Below, one piece after another: positions 15,787 to 23,467 of a stretch of 64,000 nucleotides of DNA. A program made the position numbers and the translations under genes. This DNA comes from Burkholderiaceae bacterium. GTDB taxonomy: Bacteria; Pseudomonadota; Gammaproteobacteria; Burkholderiales; Burkholderiaceae_C. The stretch spans positions 106,753 to 170,752 of the forward strand of contig JADMJJ010000010.1 in assembly GCA_018780645.1 (NCBI GenBank). The letters run 5' to 3'. The notes under the pieces are model-generated. The model did not search any database. It saw only the letters and a program-made list of their open reading frames with translations, and was not told the DNA's origin. Each line of letters starts with the position of its first letter. Positions within the stretch are counted from its first letter, which is position 1.

Positions 15787-17079
15787 TCAGATAGGCGTGG
15801 CGTTCGAACTATTGTCTGCGCTCTTGCCTGTCGGCCCGCTGACGCCGTGGTGCTGGGCATCCGGAAAGCGGTCCATGCGGCGTAGCGGCGTGAAGCGCCA
15901 CATCCACAGGCCGGTCACGGCAAGCGTGGCGACGCCGCCCAGCAGGATGGCCGGCACCAGACCGAACCAGCCGGCCGTCAGACCCGACTCGAACTCGCCC
16001 AGCTCGTTGGAGGCACCGATGAACACCGCGCTGACGGCGCTGACACGGCCTCGTATCGCATCCGGCGTCTCGGACTGCACCAGAATGTGTCGCACATAGA
16101 CGCTGACCATATCGCCCGCCCCCATCAGCACCAGGGCAGTGAGGGACAGCGGCAGCCAGGTCGAACTGCCGAATAGCAGCGTGGCCAGGCCGAACAGACC
16201 GACGCCGCCGAACATCCACAGGCCGACATGGCGGCGCAACGGCCAGGCCGCCAGCACGGCGGTGGTCAGCGCCGCACCGACGGCCGGAGCGCTGCGCAGC
16301 AGGCCCAGGCCGGTGGCATCGACCTGCAGCACATCGCGGGCCACCGCCGGCAGCAGGGCGGTGGCGCCACCGAACAGCACGGCGAAAAGATCCAGCGAGA
16401 TCGCCCCCAGCATCACCGGGCGCGAGAAAACGAAGCGCAGGCCGTCAAGCACATTGCGCAAGGAGGCCGGCTCCTGGCTGGCGACGACGCGCTCGCCGTG
16501 GGTGCCCAACATCAGCAGCACGCTGCAGGCCAGCAGCGCGGCGACCACACCGTAGACCACCAGCGGCCCGGCCAGGTAGAGCAGGCCGCCCAGCACCGGC
16601 CCGGCAATCACTGCCACATGAAAGGCCGAGGAGCTCAATGCCACCGCCTGCGGGAAGCTGCCCGTTGGCACCAGATTGATCAGTATGGCCTGCGAGGCCG
16701 GCATGCCGAAGGCGCGTGCGCCTCCAAACAGCACCAGCACGGCGAACACCGGCCAGACCACGTGCAGCTCGGACAGCGTGAAGGCGAACAACAGCAGCGC
16801 GCACAGCAGATTGATGGCCAGGCAGCAGGTGATGATGCGGCCGCGGTCCAGCCGGTCGGCGGCCTGGCCGGCGGGCAGTATCAAGAGCACGAACGGCAGG
16901 AACTGGGCCAGGCCGACCAGGCCCAGGTCGAGCAGGCTGCCGGTGATCTCATAGATCTGCCAGCCCACGGCCACGCTTTGCATCTGCACCGCCAGGGCGC
17001 CCAGCACGCGGGCGGCCAGATAGAGCGTGAAATCGCGGTGGCGCAGCACGCCCAGGGCCGGGGAATTCAACAGCGACAT
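15787..17079 (-). CDS. MFS transporter (enterobactin-exporter-like)
   Basis: Inner-membrane carrier of 430 residues with about 12 hydrophobic segments. The beginning (LGVLRHRDFTLYLAARVLG, QMQSVAVGWQIYEITGS) and the loop AGQAADRLDRGRII match the EntS/MFS_3 group of exporters. I use the ATG at 17079; the open frame runs upstream but adds no membrane segment. It starts 23 bases before the hydrolase gene in transcription order reversed (hydrolase is downstream), so they may be co-transcribed. Substrate unknown. Confidence 0.9.
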   Translation of the reverse strand: MSLLNSPALGVLRHRDFTLYLAARVLGALAVQMQSVAVGWQIYEITGSLLDLGLVGLAQFLPFVLLILPAGQAADRLDRGRIITCCLAINLLCALLLFAFTLSELHVVWPVFAVLVLFGGARAFGMPASQAILINLVPTGSFPQAVALSSSAFHVAVIAGPVLGGLLYLAGPLVVYGVVAALLACSVLLMLGTHGERVVASQEPASLRNVLDGLRFVFSRPVMLGAISLDLFAVLFGGATALLPAVARDVLQVDATGLGLLRSAPAVGAALTTAVLAAWPLRRHVGLWMFGGVGLFGLATLLFGSSTWLPLSLTALVLMGAGDMVSVYVRHILVQSETPDAIRGRVSAVSAVFIGASNELGEFESGLTAGWFGLVPAILLGGVATLAVTGLWMWRFTPLRRMDRFPDAQHHGVSGPTGKSADNSSNATPI

Positions 17080-17336
17080 GCGAGTCCAGGTGCGAGAGAG
17101 GGTCGCTGTGAACATAGCAGATGGCGCGGCCCGCGCCATACGCCAAACGCCCCGGGCCCTGCGCGGCTGAAGCCAGGGTCTTGGCTCTGCATCATTGGCG
17201 GAGAACTTGACGAAAGGCGCAGATAGAACTGGACCGCAGATCGGATCCCGGTACTTCTCGAAGTCGCGGTCTGACCTGGCCTGATTCGCGCTGTCATGGC
17301 GGTACATCACAAACACAAGATTCGCGAGGGAGCCCC

Positions 17337-18155
17337 ATGAAACGATTCTTTTGCATCAAATCGCTGCTCATCGCCGCAGCCACCCAGCTGCTGGGCACGC
17401 AACTGGCCCTGGCCAGCAGCGCCGACCGCCTCACCGCCACGCTGGGAGCCCGCTTCAAGCAGGACCGCACAGGCGTCTGCGTGCTCGCGGCGCTGGTCGA
17501 GGGCGGCCCTGGCGCCGACGCCGCCTTCGAGACATGAACGGAGCTTTCATCGCCCGCGCGCCGGCCGGCGTGCCGCGGGCCCCGGGGGCATCTGCCCTCC
17601 AGCACGGCCACCTCGGCCTGGACGATCACACCCAATTCGGCCGGCGTGGGCATGGTGCGCGCCACCCTGGACGACATGATCGAGTACGCCCAGGCCCAGC
17701 TGGGCATCACCGACACCCCACTGCGCGCACGGCTGCAGGCCACGCATCGGCCGCTGGCCCATGGCTTTGCGATGAACTGGGCGGTCTTGAACATCCAGGG
17801 CCACGAACTGCTGGTGCACGAGGGCGGCACCGGCGGGTTCTCATCGCTGCTGGCGCTGGAGCCCGCCTGGCAGCGCGCGTCGGTGATACTGGCCGACACC
17901 GCGCTGACCGATCTCGGTGGCCTAGGCGACGTCGGCCTGGCCCTGTTGGATCCGGCGATGCCGCTCAGCAAGCCGCGCCTGGCCGCCGCGCCTCCGCCAG
18001 CCTTGCGCAAGGCCCTGCTGGGCGAGTACGAGCTGGCCGGTCTGAACGCCCGCATCTTCGAACAGGACGGCCGGCTGATGGGCTAGGCCGAGGGCCGCGT
18101 CGACCGCTTCGCCTGGCGGCAGGGCGGCGGCGTGCTGGAGGGCAAGCGCAAGTAG
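17337..18155 (+). pseudogene. Decayed class C beta-lactamase-family serine hydrolase
   Basis: An intact signal peptide and N-terminus (MKRFFCIKSLLIAAATQLLG, cleavage after LALASS) run to a stop at 17536. A second frame from about 17600 carries a beta-lactamase-family C-terminal half: VRATLDDMIEYAQAQLG, HGFAMNWAVLNIQGHELLVH and EGGTGGFSSLLALEP, including the HEGGTGG region equivalent to the KTG box. An in-frame TAG at 18084 cuts the last residues (AEGRVDRFAWRQGGGVLEGK). The SXXK and YXN regions are missing. The gene has lost its catalytic core by deletion and frameshift. Confidence 0.78.
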
Positions 18156-18160
18156 AACCT

Positions 18161-19201
18161 CTAAGCCACGGAGTCCAGATAGGCATCGCCATCGTCGATG
18201 CCGAACTCGATCCACATCGGCAGGTGGTCACTCATGCGGTAGGTACGCCAGTCCTTGAAGTTGCGGCCGGGCTTGGCGGCACGCTCGGTGGCGTAGAGAG
18301 CCTCGTCCTCCACGCGATAGACCTGCTCGTAGTAGTCGAACACGCCTGCCTTGCCGGTGGGCGTCAGATGAGCCAGCTCCTTGAAGTAGGCGATCTGGTC
18401 GTAGTGCCGGTCCTTGGCGACATTCGAGCCAGGCACCGACTGCAGCGCCTCGGGCACGCGAAAGCCGGCGGCGGTCAGCGCCTCCATCGTCACGTCCTTG
18501 CGGTTGAAGATATTGAAGTCGCCAAGCGCGATCAGGTTGTCGCGCACCGGCGTGCCGCCGGGCTCGTACTGCGGCGCGCTCGACAACTTGCCCGCGTACT
18601 TGGCCAGGGTCTTGCCGAAGGCGGTAATTTCCTCCAGCCGCCGCGGATCGACAGCCACGCTCTCGCCGTAGTAGATGTGCACCGTGGCCAGCGTCAGATA
18701 GGCCCAGCCGGCGCGAAAGCCGGCGATATAGGGTGAGCGCGCCATCTGCACCGGCTCGGTCTTCGCGCCATTGACCTTGGGCAGCACCAGCTCGGCCGCC
18801 AGGCCGGTGAAGCTGACCTTGCGGCGGTCGAACAGATAGGCCATGCGCTCGGAGTTGCCCGAGGTGCCCAGCGTCACGTCGGTGACGATGAAGTCCCACC
18901 AGCTGCCCAGCAGCCGCTGCAGCACCTGCAAGGGGTAGAGCCCGTCGCGCACCTCCTGGATGGCGATCAGGTCGAAGCGGCTGAGGATCTCGGCGATGTA
19001 GAAATAGGGCTCCTCGGCCCGGTAGCCGTACTTGCCGGAGTCAAACTCGCGGATGTTCCAGGTGGCCAGCAGCAGGGTGTCGGAGGCCGTCCTGGCCGGC
19101 AGCGCCGTGGACAGTGCACCGCGCAGACGCTTGAGTCCATCGACGGTGCGTTTGCGCGTCGCGGCGTCCTGGATCTTCTTCAGGCCAGCGTAGTAAGGCA
19201 T
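18161..19201 (-). CDS. Endonuclease/exonuclease/phosphatase family protein
   Basis: A 346-residue metal-dependent phosphodiesterase-fold protein. TLLLATWNIREFDSG, DLIAIQEVRDGLYPLQVL, DNLIALGDFNIFNRKD and the closing RMSDHLPMWIEFGI hold the Asn, Glu, Asp-Asn and Asp-His residues of the EEP active site. No signal peptide is visible at the chosen start (19201, MPYYAGLKKIQDAATRKRTV). It could act on DNA, RNA or phospholipid; the fold alone does not decide. Confidence 0.88.
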   Translation of the reverse strand: MPYYAGLKKIQDAATRKRTVDGLKRLRGALSTALPARTASDTLLLATWNIREFDSGKYGYRAEEPYFYIAEILSRFDLIAIQEVRDGLYPLQVLQRLLGSWWDFIVTDVTLGTSGNSERMAYLFDRRKVSFTGLAAELVLPKVNGAKTEPVQMARSPYIAGFRAGWAYLTLATVHIYYGESVAVDPRRLEEITAFGKTLAKYAGKLSSAPQYEPGGTPVRDNLIALGDFNIFNRKDVTMEALTAAGFRVPEALQSVPGSNVAKDRHYDQIAYFKELAHLTPTGKAGVFDYYEQVYRVEDEALYATERAAKPGRNFKDWRTYRMSDHLPMWIEFGIDDGDAYLDSVA

Positions 19202-19262
19202 AAGCGCTCCCGGTTGCGGCGATCGTATCCCGCGGACGACGGGCCGGCAATGCGCCGAAGTC

Positions 19263-19508
19263 GCTGGACAGGTCGCACGCACAAAGCCGCTTCAGATTGC
19301 GCTGACGCAAAGCGTCGATGCACCGGCCGCAGGCCTTCTCTGGCATGACGACTTCAATGTCAGCAACTCGGATGGCAAGTACGCCGTGTTTCGAAGCCTG
19401 CTGGCACTGGCCCCGATTCCAGAGCCCAGCAACTGGCTGTTGATGGCCGCCGGCCTGGGTTTGCTGGCGAGGCGCCAGCGGCTGAATTGGACTCCGGCTC
19501 CTGCCTGA
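19263..19508 (+). pseudogene. C-terminal fragment of a PEP-CTERM protein
   Basis: One plus-strand frame without a good start reads GLLWHDDFNVSNSDGKYAVF and ends with a full PEP-CTERM sorting signal: PEPSNW, a hydrophobic helix (LLMAAGLGLLA) and a basic tail (RRQR). The stop is at 19506-19508. No gene upstream continues the frame, which runs into the EEP nuclease promoter region. It looks like the 3' remnant of a secreted protein gene, convergent with the intact PEP-CTERM gene that follows. Confidence 0.7.
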
Positions 19509-19536
19509 CGAGGGGTCGCCGGCCTGTCGGGCAGTT

Positions 19537-20262
19537 TCAGCGGACCGCGGCCCGACCGCGCCAGGCGCGACGGCGCTGCCCCGCGCCCAGCCCGAGCAGG
19601 CCGACCAGCAACAGCGCGTGAGTGGAAGACTCCGGCACGGCACTGACCTTGCCGTCGAACGTGACCTCGCTGATCAGAATCCAGTCACGCGACAGGAAGA
19701 TGCCGTTGACGATCTCCGGCGCACGGTCGTTAAGCCTCAGCACCAGGGTATCGCCGCTGAGCGCCAGGCCGGCGAAGCTGACCCAGTCGTTCGCGGCACC
19801 CGACACATCCATGTCGACCGCGAAATGGCGTGTTGTGCCACCCATGGTCAGATCGACCGAGCCCGGGCTGTAGCCCTTGTTGATGTGTACCCGCACCTCG
19901 GCAAGATCCACGTCCTGCCCGAAGTGAAAGCTGATGGTCGGGCTCGGCAGATAGGCATCGCGCCAGCCCACAAAGGGCCCGGGTGTGATGTTCCAGTTGC
20001 TGGGCGCCACCGCACCATCGGTAAGATCGCCCAGACCGCCGGCCAGGGCGGCATAGGGTACGGTCTTGTTGCCGGTACCTCCTGCATAGCTGTCGTCGCG
20101 CAGGCTGGTGCCCAGGCTGCTGTTGTCGCCGTTGATCAGGTCATAGCTGCTGGCTGCCAGCGCATGGGCCTGGGTGGCGGCTGCCATCGCGGCCGCCGAC
20201 ACCAGGACGGCAACGGCGTTGGCGGCGGCGCCGCGGCGCAGGGCAAGGATGCTGTGATTCAT
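19537..20262 (-). CDS. PEP-CTERM sorting-domain protein
   Basis: Exported protein of 241 residues with an N-terminal signal peptide (NAVAVLVSAAAMAAATQAHA) and a C-terminal sorting signal: VPESSTHA, a hydrophobic segment (LLLVGLLGLGAG) and a basic end (QRRRAWRGR). The motif is PES rather than PEP. The mature part is a beta-rich domain with ISFHFGQDVDLAEVRVHINK, which reads like a galactose-binding or discoidin-type sandwich. GGAGG precedes the start. PEP-CTERM proteins are processed by an exosortase, not encoded here, and often belong to extracellular matrix or floc formation. Confidence 0.85.
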   Translation of the reverse strand: MNHSILALRRGAAANAVAVLVSAAAMAAATQAHALAASSYDLINGDNSSLGTSLRDDSYAGGTGNKTVPYAALAGGLGDLTDGAVAPSNWNITPGPFVGWRDAYLPSPTISFHFGQDVDLAEVRVHINKGYSPGSVDLTMGGTTRHFAVDMDVSGAANDWVSFAGLALSGDTLVLRLNDRAPEIVNGIFLSRDWILISEVTFDGKVSAVPESSTHALLLVGLLGLGAGQRRRAWRGRAAVR

Positions 20263-20418
20263 AGGGGCCTCCAGGAAGCTGGCGCAATGCAAGACGGTGC
20301 CATTGTCAAAGTCGGCAACGCCGACGGATTGAGCCGGCGCAATGGATGACACACTTCGCACTGAACCAGCCCCGAGGCCCGGCGACAGGCAGAATCGTGG
20401 AGCCCCCAAGGACCCCGC

Positions 20419-21846
20419 ATGGACATCACCGATCTCGGCGCGCAGGCGCTTGCCAAGGCCATCCGCAGCAGGGCGCTATCGTGCCGCGAGCTGATGCAGG
20501 CGACCTTGGCGCGCATCGCCGTCGTCAACCCCCATCACAACGCCATCGTCAGCCTGCGCGACGCGGACACGCTGCTGCGTGAGGCCGATGCCTGCGATGC
20601 CGTGCTGGCATCGGGCCAGACGGTTGGCTGGATGCACGGCCTGCCGCAGGCGATCAAGGACATTGCCCAGACGGCCGGCCTGCGCACCACCTCCGGCTCG
20701 CCGCTGCTGCGCGACTTCATCCCCGCCCAGGACGGGTTGATGGTGCAGCGAATGCGGGCCGCCGGCTGCATCATCATCGGCAAGACCAACACGCCCGAGT
20801 TCGGCCTGGGCTCGCACACCTTCAACGAGGTGTTCGGCATCACCCGCAATGCCTTCGATCCGTCGAAGTCGGCCGGTGGCAGCAGCGGCGGCGCGGCCGT
20901 GGCACTGGCCACGCGCATGGTGTCAGTGGCCGATGGCAGCGACTTCATGGGCAGCCTGCGCAACCCTGCGGGCTGGAACAATGTGTTCGGCTTTCGCCCC
21001 AGCCAGGGCCGCGTGCCGGCCTGGCCCGCCAATGATGTGTGGGTGAGCCAGCTCAGCACCGAGGGGCCGATGGCGCGCACCGTGCAAGACCTGGCCCTCT
21101 TGCTCGACACCCAATCGGGCTACGACCCGCGCGTGCCGCTGTCGCTGCCCGATCACTCCAGCTTTGCCGCGGCGCTGGGTGACTTCGACCCCAAGACCGC
21201 CCGCATCGGCTGGCTCGGCGATCTGGGCGGCTATCTGGCCATGGAGCCCGGCGTGCTGGACGTCTGCGAACAGGCCCTGCGCCGCTTGACGGACAGCGGC
21301 TGCAAGGTCGATGCCGTCGCACAGCCCGGCTTTGCGCCCGAGCAGGTCTGGCAGACCTGGCTGGTCTGGCGGCGCTGGCTGGTGGCCGCGCGCCTGGCGC
21401 CGCACCTGGCGAATTCGGCCAACCGCGCACTGATCAAGCCCGAGGCGCTGTGGGAGCACGACCAGGCCGCCGATCTGAGCGGCGCGCAAACCCTGGCCGC
21501 CAGCGCCCAGCGCAGCGCCTTCTACCAGCAGATGCTGTCCCTGTTCGAGCAACACGACTTCCTGGCCCTGCCCTCGGCCCAGGTCTGGCCCTTCGACGCC
21601 GAGCAGCGCTGGCCGACGCAAATCAACGGCCGCCAGATGGACACCTATCACCGCTGGATGGAGGTGGTGATTTATGCGACTCTGGCCGGCCTGCCCTGCA
21701 TCAGCGTGCCGGCGGGGTTCAGTGCCACCGGCCTGCCGATGGGCCTGCAGCTGATAGGCAGGCCGCGTGGCGACTTGGCGCTGCTGCAGCTGGCGCGGGC
21801 GTATGAGACGGCGGCACAGGAGGTATTGAGCCTGCGGCCAGCCTAG
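20419..21846 (+). CDS. Amidase (amidase signature family)
   Basis: A 475-residue hydrolase of amide bonds with the Ser-cisSer-Lys triad. The Lys is in GLPQAIKDIAQT, the cis-Ser in SAGGSSGGAAVALATRM and the nucleophile Ser in SDFMGSLRNPAGW. LPMGLQLIGRPRGDLALLQL is the family's C-terminal strand-helix. Length matches the aliphatic/aryl amidase group. Substrate unknown. It is divergent from the PEP-CTERM gene. Confidence 0.92.
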   Translation: MDITDLGAQALAKAIRSRALSCRELMQATLARIAVVNPHHNAIVSLRDADTLLREADACDAVLASGQTVGWMHGLPQAIKDIAQTAGLRTTSGSPLLRDFIPAQDGLMVQRMRAAGCIIIGKTNTPEFGLGSHTFNEVFGITRNAFDPSKSAGGSSGGAAVALATRMVSVADGSDFMGSLRNPAGWNNVFGFRPSQGRVPAWPANDVWVSQLSTEGPMARTVQDLALLLDTQSGYDPRVPLSLPDHSSFAAALGDFDPKTARIGWLGDLGGYLAMEPGVLDVCEQALRRLTDSGCKVDAVAQPGFAPEQVWQTWLVWRRWLVAARLAPHLANSANRALIKPEALWEHDQAADLSGAQTLAASAQRSAFYQQMLSLFEQHDFLALPSAQVWPFDAEQRWPTQINGRQMDTYHRWMEVVIYATLAGLPCISVPAGFSATGLPMGLQLIGRPRGDLALLQLARAYETAAQEVLSLRPA

Positions 21847-22020
21847 CGGTTCTTGACTCGCGCGGTCAGTGCGATCATGGCGCCGTCGACGTGCCGAGGC
21901 TTGGTTCTACAGCGCGGGAGGGTCAGGTATTGCTCGAGCTAGGGCTTGAAACTTGAGCCCTGACTCTGAGCCTTGCGTGACCCCGAGCCTGCGAGCCCGA
22001 TCTCTGCGGGGTTCGGCCGC

Positions 22021-22461
22021 TCATACCTTGGCGAGGAAGGCCGCCGCATCACCCGCTTCACACTTCCAGTCTGCGAAGACCCCGACCAGATTGCATTCCA
22101 CGCAGTGGCAAGCGATGTAGTACCAGCGCACGTCATGTGTGCCCTCGTACACGGAGACGCCGGACATCAGCTCGAACACCTCGTTCTCGCACACGCACTC
22201 GTGCGCCTCGGGCGCGGCTTCTTCAACGTAGTCCGCGCTGTCGCCCATCAGGTGTTCCTGCCCGCAGTCGGTGCAGGTGCGGATTGCCACGCCGGCTTCT
22301 TCATCGGTCTGCAGCGCGAAGGTCCGGCACCCGCAATCGCATTTGGACGCGGCAAACCGGACGGCCTCATGGCGATTCGCAACGCTGTAGCTGCGCAGCT
22401 CGGCCTGGGTGTCGCCGGACGTCGTGCCGTACCAGAACTCGCCCTTCTTAGTCAGTGCCAT
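22021..22461 (-). CDS. Conserved Cys-rich protein, probable zinc-binding
   Basis: A 146-residue protein with two or three Cys clusters: CDCGC and CTDCGQEH around residues 41-67, and CVCE and CHCVECN around residues 88-123. The spacing suits one or two zinc ribbons. The start MALTKKGEFWYGTTSGDTQA and the end VFADWKCEAGDAAAFL look conserved in related genomes as I remember them. No enzyme motif is seen. The upstream frame (to 22590) is low-complexity and not used. Function unknown; a nucleic-acid or metal-sensing role is possible. Confidence 0.75.
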   Translation of the reverse strand: MALTKKGEFWYGTTSGDTQAELRSYSVANRHEAVRFAASKCDCGCRTFALQTDEEAGVAIRTCTDCGQEHLMGDSADYVEEAAPEAHECVCENEVFELMSGVSVYEGTHDVRWYYIACHCVECNLVGVFADWKCEAGDAAAFLAKV

Positions 22462-22755
22462 TGATGCTGCTCCATTCTTCAAGGTGGGCTTCCCGGCACG
22501 CCTGATGCCAGGCTCGCCCCGATCACTTGCATTTTGCCTGGAGGCCCGGCGATCGTCGTCAAGGGTCCGGGTCGGGGTGGTCGCCGACAAGGGCTGCGGA
22601 CATCCTCAAATGCCGTTTCTTGAAGACTGCAGCCATCCGGTGGCCTCTCCAATTCGAACGGCTCCTATCAGCCTGAATCGGACCCCGAGGCCGCCCAAAA
22701 TCTGCTGGCCAGCTTGTACATTTCCAGGCATCGCCCAAGCACGCACCGCCAGCTC

Positions 22756-23397
22756 ATGCCCAAAACCCCTCAAAAGCCTTTCGTCATCGGTGTCGCAGGT
22801 GGCAGCGGCAGTGGCAAATCGACGGTGACGCGCCAGGTGTTGGCCGCCATCGGGCCTGAGAGCGTGGCGGTGGTGATGCAGGATGACTACTACCGGGACC
22901 AGTCCCACATGCCGCCGGAGGACCGGCGCAAGCAGAACTACGACCATCCCGATGCCTTTGACTGGCCGCTGATGGCGCAGCATCTGGCCGCGCTGCGCAA
23001 GGGCGAGGCGATCGAGATGCCGGTGTATGACTTCTCGGCCGACAATCGCTCCAGCGAAACCATCACCGTGAAGCCAGCCCCGGTGATCGTGGTCGAGGGC
23101 CTGTTCGCCCTGTACGACACCAAGCTGCGCAACATGATGTCGCTGAAAATCTATGTGGACACGGCCTCGGATGTGCGGTTCATCCGTCGGCTGCAGCGCG
23201 ATATTTCGGAGCGTGGCCGCAGCACTGAGTCTGTGGTGAACCAGTACCTGGAAACCGTGCGCCCCATGCACAAGCAGTTCATTGAGCCCACCAAGCGCAA
23301 CGCCGACGTGATCCTGCCACACGGTGCCAACGGTCCGGCGGTGGACATCATCACCACCAAGGTGATGAGCTTGTTGCGCGATAACGAGCGTGGCTGA
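22756..23397 (+). CDS. udk: Uridine kinase
   Basis: Phosphorylates uridine and cytidine in pyrimidine salvage. The 213-residue protein has the P-loop GGSGSGKS at residues 15-22, the substrate loop QDDYYRDQSHMPPEDR, YDHPDAFDW and the VEGLFALYD strand, all typical of Udk. RDISERGRSTESVVNQYLE is the lid helix. Length is standard (about 210). The ATG at 22756 is used; an in-frame ATG at 22714 would add a non-conserved leader. Confidence 0.95.
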   Translation: MPKTPQKPFVIGVAGGSGSGKSTVTRQVLAAIGPESVAVVMQDDYYRDQSHMPPEDRRKQNYDHPDAFDWPLMAQHLAALRKGEAIEMPVYDFSADNRSSETITVKPAPVIVVEGLFALYDTKLRNMMSLKIYVDTASDVRFIRRLQRDISERGRSTESVVNQYLETVRPMHKQFIEPTKRNADVILPHGANGPAVDIITTKVMSLLRDNERG

Positions 23398-23467
23398 GTC
23401 CCAGGCGCCCGTCGCTTCGGCGTCCTAGAGGGCGTGCCGACTTGGGGTCATATTGTCCTGGTCACAA

